In this document: piece by piece, positions 17,973-25,935 of the stretch
How positions within the stretch are numbered: the stretch's first letter is position 1
Layout: every line of letters starts with the position of its first letter
Assembly (NCBI GenBank): GCA_902486425.1
Contig: CABTOK010000004.1
Location: forward strand, 62,001 to 126,000
Reading direction: 5' to 3'
DNA from: UBA11475 sp902486425
Lineage (GTDB): Bacteria; Bacillota; Clostridia; Christensenellales; Borkfalkiaceae
DNA length: 64,000 nucleotides
The notes under the pieces: generated by a model
Databases searched by the model: none
What the model was told of the DNA's origin: nothing
Seen by the model: only the letters and a program-made list of their open reading frames with translations
Translations under genes and position numbers: made by a program

Positions 17973-17999
17973 TTATAAGCCCCGTAAACAGGGGCTTAT
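17973..17999 (-). terminator. Terminator of dnaA
   Basis: Stem AATAAGCCCC / GGGGCTTAT with a 7-nt loop between the dnaA stop and mnmG start; the downstream T run is short, so some read-through into mnmG is likely. Confidence 0.7.
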
Positions 18000-18006
18000 T
18001 TTAAGA

Positions 18007-19350
18007 TTATTTTTTAAGAATAAGATTTTTTATGTCGTTTATGTCGGTTGAGAGCTTTCTGTCGAGTTTGATAAGGTCTGCGATTTTATCTCTTGCGTAA
18101 ATTACGGTAGCGTGATCTCTTCCGCCGATTTTTTGTCCTATCGTTTCGAGCGGGAGAGACAGCATTTCCGTCATAAGGTACATGGCTATCTGTCTCGGTT
18201 CGGCAATGTCTTTATTCTTCTTTTTGCCTAAAAGATCGGCGCGTTTTATATGGTAAAAATCAGCAACGCAGTTTATTATATCGTCGGCTTTTACGGCTTC
18301 CTGCGTTTCGCCCACGCTCTCTTTAAGGGCTTCGTTTACAAGGTCTATGGTAATAGGCTTTTCATGCAGCTGCGAAGCGAAAATAACCTTCGTGAGTTTG
18401 CCGATGAGCGATCTTATGTCTCCGCCGTCTTTTTCGGCAATGTACGATAAAACGCTTATGTCTACGACTACCTTTTTTTCTTCCGCCTTTTTCTTTAAGA
18501 TAGCTATTCTCGTCTCGACGTCGGGCTTTTGTACGTCGGCTAAAAGTCCGCCTTCGAATCTCGTGCGCAGTCTGTCTTCAAGCACTTCGATTTCGTTCGG
18601 CGGTCTGTCCGAAGCGATGATGATCTGCTTGTTCTGCATTATGAGTTCGTTGAACGTGTGAAAAAATTCCGACTGCGTCTGTTGTTTTCCGGATAAGAAC
18701 TGAATATCGTCTATGATTAAAAAGTCTACGCTTCTGAAAGCTTTTCTGAATTCCTGTCCGTTGTTTTTGCCGCGGCTTATCGCTTCGATAAGCTGGTTGG
18801 TGAACTGTTCGCAGGTGGCGTACAAAACTTTTTTTGCGGGGTGTCTTACTTTGAGACTGTTCGCTATCGCCATCAATATATGCGTTTTTCCGAGTCCCGT
18901 GCCGCCGTAAATAAACAGCGGGTTAAACGTTTCCGACGGGTTGTCGGCTTCCGCCACAGCCTTCGCCGCCGCGTAAATAAGCTCGTTTGAGCCGCCTACG
19001 ACAAAGTTCTCAAACGTGAAGTTCGGATTTACGGGGGAGCCTGAAAAAGTTATTTTAGCCGGTTCGTCCGAAGACTGTCTGAGAGCGATTTTTTTATCCG
19101 TTCCCACGACGATTTCGAACTTATCGACCGTTCCGCCCGAAACTTTTTTAAGAGATTCGTTTATTTTATCCGCATAGCTTTTGTTTACTCTTTCCGCCGC
19201 AAGATTGGTTTTTGACCATAAGACGAGCTTATTGCCTTTAAGGTCCGCCGCGACGAGCGGTTCTATAAACGTGGTATAGCCCTGCTGGGATATTTCTGAA
19301 CTCTGCAGGTCTATAAGGGCGTCTTTCCATAAAATTTCGTAACTTTCCAT
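18007..19350 (-). CDS. dnaA: Chromosomal replication initiator DnaA
   Basis: A 447-residue DnaA with all four domains: N-terminal DnaB-interaction region, short linker (about 90-110), AAA+ ATPase with Walker A GGTGLGKTH near 149-157 and Walker B LIIDDIQF near 211-218, and the C-terminal DNA-binding domain with the signature GGRDHATVIYA near 407-417. I place the start at MESYEILW because AAAGGAAG stands 5-12 nt before this ATG; an in-frame extension of 28 residues upstream is not family-like. It is divergent from recF across a 170-bp spacer; dnaN is not adjacent and no DnaA box is seen in the spacer. Confidence 0.97.
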   Translation of the reverse strand: MESYEILWKDALIDLQSSEISQQGYTTFIEPLVAADLKGNKLVLWSKTNLAAERVNKSYADKINESLKKVSGGTVDKFEIVVGTDKKIALRQSSDEPAKITFSGSPVNPNFTFENFVVGGSNELIYAAAKAVAEADNPSETFNPLFIYGGTGLGKTHILMAIANSLKVRHPAKKVLYATCEQFTNQLIEAISRGKNNGQEFRKAFRSVDFLIIDDIQFLSGKQQTQSEFFHTFNELIMQNKQIIIASDRPPNEIEVLEDRLRTRFEGGLLADVQKPDVETRIAILKKKAEEKKVVVDISVLSYIAEKDGGDIRSLIGKLTKVIFASQLHEKPITIDLVNEALKESVGETQEAVKADDIINCVADFYHIKRADLLGKKKNKDIAEPRQIAMYLMTEMLSLPLETIGQKIGGRDHATVIYARDKIADLIKLDRKLSTDINDIKNLILKK

Positions 19351-19428
19351 AACTCTTCCTTTATAACGTGTATATGATTCCGCCGCGCAGATCGAAAGCG
19401 GAAATAAATCGTAAAAATCAAAAATCCG

Positions 19429-19457
19429 TTGCAATCGGATAAAAAAAATTATATAAT
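19429..19457 (+). promoter_or_regulatory. Promoter of recF
   Basis: TTGCAA (19429-19434), 17-nt spacer, TATAAT (19452-19457); expected start near 19464, leaving a leader of about 57 nt that has no Shine-Dalgarno. Confidence 0.75.
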
Positions 19458-19520
19458 AAAATTAAAAATAAATAAAGCGAATTTTTCGTTTTTTTAAATT
19501 TTACCTTATCTTGTGTAACT

Positions 19521-20669
19521 ATGTATATCGAAACCCTATTCCTGAAAAATTTCAGAAATTATTCCGAAGAGACTTTTTCCTTCGGACCTTTTGCCAATAT
19601 TCTCGTCGGCGCGAACGCTCAGGGCAAGACGAATCTTGCCGAAGCGGTCTTTTTCTTATGTACGGGATATTCTCCCAAGGCTGCGAAAGAGAAGGAACTT
19701 ATAAAAAAGGGCGAAACATCGTGCGAGATATACGCCAAGGCGAACTCCGATTACGGCGCGGTCGCGATGAAGGCGGTTCTGACTGCGGACGGCGGTAAAA
19801 AGTTTACGATAAACGGAGCCGAAGTAAGCAAAATAGGGGATATATTCGGCAATATAAACAGTGTGTTTTTCAACCCGTCCGAACTTAAACTCGTGCAGGA
19901 AAGTCCCGAGGACAGACGAAGATTCATGAACGTCTCTCTGTCCGAAATGTCGAGACATTACTTTTACGCGCTGTGTAAGTACAACAAAATTTTATCGCAG
20001 AGAAACAACCTTTTAAAAAGCGGCGAATACTCCGTTATACGAGACACGCTTTCGGTCTGGGACGAACAACTCTCGTGCGAAGCGGCGAAAATTTTTAAGT
20101 TAAGGAACGATTTTTTATCCGAACTCGCGCCGATCGCGGCGGAGATACACGCTGCGATTTCCGGTGGGGAAAAGCTTAAAATCAGTCCGGAAAATTCTTT
20201 CAAAGGAACAGAAGAAGAGATAGCGGATTTAATGTTCGTAGAGCTTAAAAATTCTTTCGAAAAGGATTTGAAGCTCGGTTTTACCAACGTCGGTCCGCAC
20301 AGAGAAGATATAAAATTCGTCTTAAACGGTCAGGACGTAAGAAAGTACGGCTCGCAGGGGCAGCAAAGAACGGTCGCATTGTCTTTGAAACTTGCCGAAG
20401 CCGAAATATTCAAAAAGCGTTTCGGCGAATATCCCGTACTTATTTTAGACGACGTTTTATCCGAACTCGACAGGAAACGCCAGCGCGAACTCATTAAGCG
20501 CATAACGAAGATGCAGACTATCCTTACCGCTACTCACGTCGAATCTCCTTTGTTAAGGGGAACCGGTTACAAGCAATTTACCGTCGAAGGCGGCAGAATA
20601 ATCAAAGAAGCGGAAAAGCTCCCGAAGATGAAAACAGAGATAGAAAACAAAAAAAATGAAAAAGTATAA
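19521..20669 (+). CDS. recF: DNA replication/repair protein RecF
   Basis: A 382-residue SMC-like ATPase. Walker A GANAQGKTN is at residues 30-38; the signature region GSQGQQRT is near 273-280 and Walker B LILDDVLSELD near 305-315. RecF, with RecO and RecR, loads RecA at gaps and stalled forks. It is transcribed away from dnaA, an unusual arrangement since dnaA-dnaN-recF is usually co-directional. The final 20 residues are lysine/glutamate rich. No ribosome binding site precedes the ATG. Confidence 0.95.
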   Translation: MYIETLFLKNFRNYSEETFSFGPFANILVGANAQGKTNLAEAVFFLCTGYSPKAAKEKELIKKGETSCEIYAKANSDYGAVAMKAVLTADGGKKFTINGAEVSKIGDIFGNINSVFFNPSELKLVQESPEDRRRFMNVSLSEMSRHYFYALCKYNKILSQRNNLLKSGEYSVIRDTLSVWDEQLSCEAAKIFKLRNDFLSELAPIAAEIHAAISGGEKLKISPENSFKGTEEEIADLMFVELKNSFEKDLKLGFTNVGPHREDIKFVLNGQDVRKYGSQGQQRTVALSLKLAEAEIFKKRFGEYPVLILDDVLSELDRKRQRELIKRITKMQTILTATHVESPLLRGTGYKQFTVEGGRIIKEAEKLPKMKTEIENKKNEKV

Positions 20670-20694
20670 AAGCGGCGGAAGCCGCTTTTGTTTT
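20668..20694 (+). terminator. Terminator of recF
   Basis: Stem AAAAGCGGC / GCCGCTTTT with loop GGAA, then TTTT-rich sequence. Confidence 0.85.
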
Positions 20695-20758
20695 TAAATG
20701 AATTCCGCGGCAAAAATCGCAAAATCGCCGGAATTGTTAAAAAAGCGCGATTTTATCA

Positions 20759-20782
20759 GGAACGGTTCGCCGAAACTTTGCC
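20759..20782. repeat. Dispersed short repeat, type A copy 1
   Basis: GGAACGGTTCGCCGAAAC (20759-20776), identical over 18 bases to 48851-48868 and similar to 40763-40781. It is intergenic. Confidence 0.55.
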
Positions 20783-20840
20783 ACGCGCGTTTTTTTGCTA
20801 AAAATAGACAAAAAAGCATAAAGTGTTGATTTTCAGTGCA

Positions 20841-20868
20841 AACGGTTTGTCGAAATCGTACCGCAAAA
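20841..20868. repeat. Dispersed short repeat, type B copy 1
   Basis: A 28-bp segment beginning AACGGTTTGTCGAAATC and ending TACCGCAAAA; 27 of 28 bases match 45757-45784 inside the DEAD-box helicase gene. It starts 65 bp after the type A copy ends. Confidence 0.6.
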
Positions 20869-20888
20869 CCGATAATTAAGTTAAACTA

Positions 20889-20917
20889 TTGCAAAAAAAT
20901 AAAAAATAGGTTATACT
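20889..20917 (+). promoter_or_regulatory. Promoter of the glycosyltransferase operon
   Basis: TTGCAA (20889-20894), 17-nt spacer, TATACT (20912-20917). Confidence 0.75.
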
Positions 20918-20966
20918 GATCGAAAGGGTAAAGCGTAAAAAACTTTAAGAATTAAAAGGAGAAAAA

Positions 20967-22142
20967 ATGATAGTCTGTATAGTTTGCGACGTATTGGGCG
21001 CAAAAAACAACGGCACTACCATGGCGGCTACCAATCTTATAGATTACCTTACCGGACAGGGACACGAAGTCCGCGTGGTATGCTGCGACAAGGATAAAAA
21101 AGGTAAAGAAAATTACTACGTCACGCCGACGCTCAATCTCGGCAAATTCTGCAACAAGATACTCGAAGAAAACGGCGTTTCCCTTGCGAAAACGGACGAT
21201 AAAATTTTAACCGAAGCGATAAAAGGCTCGGACGTCGTTCATATTCTCATTCCGTTCGGGCTTGCGCGCAAGGCGATAAAAATAGCGACCGCAAACAATC
21301 TTCCGATAACGGCAAGCTTTCATTGTCAGGCCGAAAATATAACCGCGCATGTGTTTTTGATGAACGTCGGCTTTGTAAACAAGCTTATTTATAAAAACTT
21401 TTATAAGCACGTATACCGTTATTGCGATTACGTCCATTATCCGACCGAATTTATTAAAAACGTTTTCGAACTCGCAACCGAAAAGACAGACGGCGTGGTT
21501 ATTTCGAACGGAGTTAACGAAAACTTTTTCAAAGGCGGCGAAGCCAAAAGGGTTTCGGACAAGTTCACGATAGTATGCACCGGGCGTTACAGCAGAGAGA
21601 AGGCGCAGGAACTTCTGATAAAAGCCCTTCCGCTTACGAAGCATAAGGACGATATAAAAGTGGTATTCGCAGGGACCGGTCCTTGCGAAAACAAGCTTAA
21701 AAAGCTCGCTGCGAAATACGACGTGGATGCGGAATTCAGATTCTTTTCGAGAGAAGACCTTATGTCCATGCTGAGGGGCGCGGACCTTTACGTTCACACC
21801 GCGAAGATAGAGATCGAAGCCATCTCATGTCTCGAAGCGATAGTCAGCGGACTCGTTCCGGTAATAAACGATTCCCCGAGAAGCGCGACGAGAGCATTTG
21901 CGCTTGACGAAAACAATCTGTTCAAAAAAGACGATATAAAAGATCTGGCGAAAAAGATAGATTTCTGGTTTGAAAACCCCGATATCGGGAAAGAGTATAA
22001 AGAGCGCTATAAGAGCATGGTAGGAGCTTTCGATCAGAAGGAATGTATGAGAAACATGGAAAAGATGCTTTACGCCGCCATCGAAAAGAAGAAAAAGGAA
22101 GTTTATGAAAAGTCTCCCGAAACATCCGGAAAAAAGTCTTAA
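20967..22142 (+). CDS. GT4-family glycosyltransferase
   Basis: A 391-residue GT-B fold glycosyltransferase of the family 4 type. It starts with a Rossmann-like IVCDVLGAKNNGTTMAATNL segment, has the family NG hinge at VVISNGVNENFF (about residues 175-186), the domain opening IVCTGRYSREKAQELLIKAL near 197-216, and the nucleotide-sugar binding acidic site near EIEAISCLEAIVSGL (about 280-294). No signal peptide, so it should work at the inner face of the membrane. It overlaps the next gene by 38 bases. Together with the acyltransferase this suggests glycolipid synthesis, such as a diacylglycerol glucosyltransferase; that is inference. Confidence 0.87.
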   Translation: MIVCIVCDVLGAKNNGTTMAATNLIDYLTGQGHEVRVVCCDKDKKGKENYYVTPTLNLGKFCNKILEENGVSLAKTDDKILTEAIKGSDVVHILIPFGLARKAIKIATANNLPITASFHCQAENITAHVFLMNVGFVNKLIYKNFYKHVYRYCDYVHYPTEFIKNVFELATEKTDGVVISNGVNENFFKGGEAKRVSDKFTIVCTGRYSREKAQELLIKALPLTKHKDDIKVVFAGTGPCENKLKKLAAKYDVDAEFRFFSREDLMSMLRGADLYVHTAKIEIEAISCLEAIVSGLVPVINDSPRSATRAFALDENNLFKKDDIKDLAKKIDFWFENPDIGKEYKERYKSMVGAFDQKECMRNMEKMLYAAIEKKKKEVYEKSPETSGKKS

Positions 22143-22980
22143 AAAAAATATAAAAAATGCGGACGAAAAGCCGTATAAAGTAAATTATTACAGCGACGAA
22201 CTGAACGACGATTTCGCCGATATAGTAAATGAACACACAAAACTTCCCGACGATTACGAGTACGGAAAGAAGCGCGGGGCGCTCTGGAAGACGAATTCGT
22301 TCATACTGTATTACGGAATAGCCTATCCGATAGTTACGGTTTACAACAAGCTCGTTCACGGCGAGAAGATAAAAAACAGGAAAGTTCTGAAAGGTTACAG
22401 AAAGGAAGGTTTCTTTTTATACGGCAATCACACGATGAAGGCTGCCGACGCATTTACTCCTCCGAGAATAATATATCCCAAAAAAATGAACATTCTGGTA
22501 AATCCCGACGCCGTCGCAAAACCCGTCGTTTCGGATCTTGTCGAAAAGTTCGGCGGAATTCCCGTTGCTTCGAGTCTTAAATCGATGCGTAATTTTTCGG
22601 GGAAAATGAAAAAACTTTCCAAAGAAAACAAAGCGGTGGTTATTTATCCCGAAGCGCACATTTGGCCCTACTATACGGGCATAAGACCTTTTAAGGACGC
22701 GTCTTTCAAGTACCCTGCCGAAGAAAACAAACCCGTATTCTGTTTTACGAGAGTTTTCAAAAAACGCGCTTTCCGTAAACGCCCGAAGGCTGTCGTTTAC
22801 GTCGACGGACCGTTTTTCCCTAAACCCGAATACACAGTGAGAGAAAATCAAAAATATTTAAGAGACTGCGTTTACGAAACGATGAAACGCCGCGCGAAGC
22901 AGAGCAACGAAGAATACGTTAAATATGTAAAGGAACGTACCGACGACGGCGATAACGTATCCGATAGCGCGAAAGATTAA
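22105..22980 (+). CDS. PlsC-like lysophospholipid acyltransferase family protein
   Basis: A 291-residue protein with the layout of the lysophosphatidic-acid-type acyltransferases: a hydrophobic stretch near residues 66-80, block I as GNHTMKAAD (about 106-114), block II-like GGIPVASSLKSMRNF (about 150-164), and block III VVIYPEAHIWPYYTG (about 176-190). Block I has five residues between His and Asp instead of the usual four, and block III has PEAH rather than PEGT. It may therefore be a divergent member with a different acceptor. It starts inside the glycosyltransferase with an AAGGAAG site, so the two are coupled. A terminator follows at 23047-23075. Confidence 0.75.
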   Translation: MKSLPKHPEKSLKKNIKNADEKPYKVNYYSDELNDDFADIVNEHTKLPDDYEYGKKRGALWKTNSFILYYGIAYPIVTVYNKLVHGEKIKNRKVLKGYRKEGFFLYGNHTMKAADAFTPPRIIYPKKMNILVNPDAVAKPVVSDLVEKFGGIPVASSLKSMRNFSGKMKKLSKENKAVVIYPEAHIWPYYTGIRPFKDASFKYPAEENKPVFCFTRVFKKRAFRKRPKAVVYVDGPFFPKPEYTVRENQKYLRDCVYETMKRRAKQSNEEYVKYVKERTDDGDNVSDSAKD

Positions 22981-23046
22981 AACGATAGCGGACCGGTTAT
23001 ATAAGAGCTGTTCCGCCGAAGTTAAACCGAAAATCAAAAAGCAAAC

Positions 23047-23075
23047 AAAAAAAGCGGCAAAAGCCGCTTTTTTAT
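23047..23075. terminator. Bidirectional terminator
   Basis: Stem AAAAAAAGCGGC / GCCGCTTTTTT with loop AAAA between two convergent genes. Confidence 0.9.
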
Positions 23076-23085
23076 GCTTAAAAAA

Positions 23086-24339
23086 TCAGTCGAACATTTT
23101 TTTAACAGCTGAGATAATTCCGAGTTTGCCGTATTCGTAGGTAAGACCGCCCTGAAGATACGCCGTATACGGAGCCGTAACGGGACCGTCGCAGCTTAAT
23201 TCTATTGTCGATCCTTGCGTAAACGTTCCCGCAGCCATAACTTCCTGATCGGGATAGCCGGGCATATCGCCGGGTTCTACGTTTACGAAAGCGTCCACGG
23301 GGGAAGCTTCCTGCATACCCTGACAGAACTTTACGAGATTCGCTTCAGAGCTAAGTTCTACCGTCTGAATAATGTCCGTTCTCTCTTCGTCAAACCTGGG
23401 CGAAATACCGCTAAAGCCCGTTTTTTCGAGAACGTACGCCGCAAACGCCGCCGTTTTCAACGCGTTTCTTACGGCGTTCGGAGCAAGGTATAAACCTTTA
23501 TAAAAGCTCAGATTCTGATTGAAGTTTGCGCCGAGTTCTTTACCGATACACGGAGAAGTAAGTCTTTCGGCGACTTCCGCCACAAGATCGGCTCTTCCCG
23601 CGACGTATCCGCCGGAAGAAGCGACTCCGCCGCCTAAGTTTTTCATTAAGGAACCGGCTACAACGTCAACCCCGTAGTAACACGGCTCGTGCTTCTCGAC
23701 GAGTTCGCCGTAGCAGTTGTCGCAGAACAAGATAACGTTTTTATCTATCGACTTTATGAGCGAAACTACCTTTTCGATTTTGTTCAACGTAAGGCTCTTT
23801 CTGTCGGCATATCCGCGCGAACGCTGTATGGCGACCATCGTTACGCCGCCTTCTTTTATACGCTGCATAATTTTGTCGTAATCGAAGTCGCTGTCCTTAA
23901 GGTCTATCTGTTCGTAATTCACGCCGTTATATTTAAGCGAAAGTTTAGAGTTCCCGCTGAGCCCGATAATGCCTCTTAAGCTGTCGTACGGCAGACCGGA
24001 AACCGATAGCAAGGTGTCGCCGTGGTGCAAAAGCCCGGTAAGGGTAAGGGCGATGGCGTTAGTTCCCGACATTATCTGCGGACGGACGAGAGAGTCCTCG
24101 GCGTCTAAAACTTCCGCGAAGATTTTTTCGAGCTTATCTCTTCCGCCGTCGTAATAACCGTAGCCGTTTATATCGGTAAAATCGCTTTGCGAAACTCTGT
24201 TTTTTATAAACGAGTCAAGCACTTTTTTGCTGTTATGGTCGCAGTTGCGGTCGAAAATTTCAAACACGGAAGCCAAATCTTTATCCGCATTCATAACCGC
24301 TTCGTTCAATAGTTTCAGATTATCTTTTATTTTTTCCAT
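23086..24339 (-). CDS. Methionine gamma-lyase family PLP protein (YnbB, 'aluminium resistance' family)
   Basis: A 417-residue fold-type I PLP enzyme. Marks of the family include GYGYYDGGRDKLE near residues 59-71, PQIMSGTNAIALTLTG near 85-100, FCDNCYGELVE near 199-209, and the PLP-lysine region AGSLMKNLGGGVASSGGY near 227-244. The family is annotated as methionine gamma-lyase or aluminium resistance protein, but activity is poorly established. It is cytoplasmic, monocistronic, with an AAGGAT site. In many Firmicutes it sits near hfq/miaA/glnR; that neighbourhood is not present here. Confidence 0.88.
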   Translation of the reverse strand: MEKIKDNLKLLNEAVMNADKDLASVFEIFDRNCDHNSKKVLDSFIKNRVSQSDFTDINGYGYYDGGRDKLEKIFAEVLDAEDSLVRPQIMSGTNAIALTLTGLLHHGDTLLSVSGLPYDSLRGIIGLSGNSKLSLKYNGVNYEQIDLKDSDFDYDKIMQRIKEGGVTMVAIQRSRGYADRKSLTLNKIEKVVSLIKSIDKNVILFCDNCYGELVEKHEPCYYGVDVVAGSLMKNLGGGVASSGGYVAGRADLVAEVAERLTSPCIGKELGANFNQNLSFYKGLYLAPNAVRNALKTAAFAAYVLEKTGFSGISPRFDEERTDIIQTVELSSEANLVKFCQGMQEASPVDAFVNVEPGDMPGYPDQEVMAAGTFTQGSTIELSCDGPVTAPYTAYLQGGLTYEYGKLGIISAVKKMFD

Positions 24340-24503
24340 TTTGTATCCTTACGGCAGACGGGCGACGTTATGGCCTTTTCGCTCTGCCGTATTGCTTGTT
24401 TTATATTAAAATAATAATATCATTATATAACGAAAAAGTCCATTATAAAACGCCCGATAATCGTTTTGATATGATAAAAACGAAAATTCGGAACAAAAAA
24501 GCG

Positions 24504-24533
24504 TTGACTTTAAAATAAACATTATTATATTAT
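24504..24533 (+). promoter_or_regulatory. Promoter of the DMT transporter gene
   Basis: TTGACT (24504-24509), 18-nt spacer, TATTAT (24528-24533). A small GCCGC / GCGGC hairpin (24577-24597) follows in the leader. Confidence 0.6.
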
Positions 24534-24614
24534 TATAGGCGGTTGCCGAATTACCGCACCGAAAAATTTGAAAAATGCCGCTGTAGCCAAACGCGGCAGA
24601 AAGGATAAAAACAA

Positions 24615-25619
24615 ATGACGTACTTTATTTTCGCCTGCATCGCGCTCCTTTGCTGGAGCGGCAGCGACTTGTTTTCTAAAATGGGAACGAGCCAGAAAGA
24701 TTCAAACAGCCAGTGGCGCGTTATGACCGCCGTCGGACTTATAATGGGGTTACACGCAGTTATAACCATCATCGCAAGCATATGGCTTCCCGCAATCCCG
24801 GTAGATCCCTCGACCGGCGAACTCGCTCCCGAATGGTGGAGACCTCTCATCTATACCGACTTTAAGGCTATAGATTTCGTCCGTTATCTTCCGGTAGCGT
24901 TTATCTACATACTCGCTATGCTCATCGGTTACAGGGGATTAAGATACATCGAACTCTCCGTTTCGTCACCGATATGCAACTCTTCGGGTTCGCTCGCTCT
25001 CGTAATATGCGTATTATGCGGCTGGGCTGTTCTCGACGGCTGGACGATCGCCGCGGTTGTTTTAATCACTGCGGGCATAATCATGCTCGGCATAGTCGAA
25101 TACCGCGAAAGCGACGAAGCAAAGCTTGCCCGTCAGGATAAATCGCAGTTCAGGTATACGAAAAGCATATGGGCGATACTTATCCCGGTAATTTATCTTA
25201 TACTCGACGCGTTGGGAACGGTAGGCGATCAGGCTATTTCGGAATTTGAACTTTTCGGAATGAGCGAATACGCTTCCAACACCGCTTTCGAATTTACTTC
25301 GCTTTGCTATGCGATTTTCTCGATAATCTGGATTAAGTTCGTAAAAAAGGACAGACTCTTTATAAAACCCGAAGCGGGCGATAAAACGCTTATGTACCGC
25401 TATTTCGGCGGCGCGTGCGAAACGATAGGACAGATCTTTTATATGTCGGTAATGTTTTCGGACTTCGACGCAGGTATGCCGATGATTTCCGCTTACTGCG
25501 TAGTGTCGGTTATCTGGAGCAGAATTTTCCTTAAAGAAAAGCTCTCCTGGAAGCATTATATAGCAATCGGTCTCACTATCGCCGGTATAATTTTACTCGG
25601 AATTTTCAGTTCGATATAA
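24615..25619 (+). CDS. EamA-like drug/metabolite transporter (DMT) protein
   Basis: A 334-residue integral membrane protein with about ten hydrophobic segments arranged as two EamA-like halves (about residues 1-160 and 185-334). The second half ends in the typical PMISAYCVVSVIWSRIFLKEKLSWKHYIAIGLTI region in outline (near 288-322), where the last two helices flank a conserved Lys-Glu pair. The substrate cannot be inferred. There is an insertion of about 30 polar residues after the third helix. It has its own promoter, an AAAGGA site and a terminator. Confidence 0.85.
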   Translation: MTYFIFACIALLCWSGSDLFSKMGTSQKDSNSQWRVMTAVGLIMGLHAVITIIASIWLPAIPVDPSTGELAPEWWRPLIYTDFKAIDFVRYLPVAFIYILAMLIGYRGLRYIELSVSSPICNSSGSLALVICVLCGWAVLDGWTIAAVVLITAGIIMLGIVEYRESDEAKLARQDKSQFRYTKSIWAILIPVIYLILDALGTVGDQAISEFELFGMSEYASNTAFEFTSLCYAIFSIIWIKFVKKDRLFIKPEAGDKTLMYRYFGGACETIGQIFYMSVMFSDFDAGMPMISAYCVVSVIWSRIFLKEKLSWKHYIAIGLTIAGIILLGIFSSI

Positions 25620-25668
25620 TCGGCTGCTTAGTAAATATTTTTAAAATAAACGATCTGATTAAATAAAA

Positions 25669-25699
25669 ACAAGGCTCCGAAAAACGGAGCCTTGTTTTA
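25669..25699 (+). terminator. Terminator of the DMT transporter gene
   Basis: Stem CAAGGCTCCG / CGGAGCCTTG with an AAAAA loop, then TTTTA. Confidence 0.9.
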
Positions 25700-25846
25700 T
25701 GTTACCGGAATTTTTCGGACGAATATCGCCGTACATGTGTTTTTGAAACGTATCCGCTTTATATTTACGGGTATGTATCGCCGCAACGCCGCCAAAGGCG
25801 ACTTTATTCTGTCCTGTACCGCCGAAGTATGTCAGGGGAGATAATA

Positions 25847-25885
25847 AAAAAGCAGGTTTGCGGAATTCCGCAAACCTGCTTTTTG
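25847..25885. terminator. Bidirectional terminator after the esterase lipoprotein gene
   Basis: Perfect inverted repeat with arms AAAAAGCAGGTTTGCGGAA and its complement, T runs on both sides. Between this and the previous terminator no gene is seen. Confidence 0.9.
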
Positions 25886-25935
25886 TAGTTTAAGCTTTTA
25901 TTCTCAAAATGCGTTCTTAAAAATATTCCTAAAAA

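Noticed and set aside
20759..20868. CRISPR array
   Set aside because: Two dissimilar repeats only, no regular spacers, no cas genes; no array was seen anywhere in the window.
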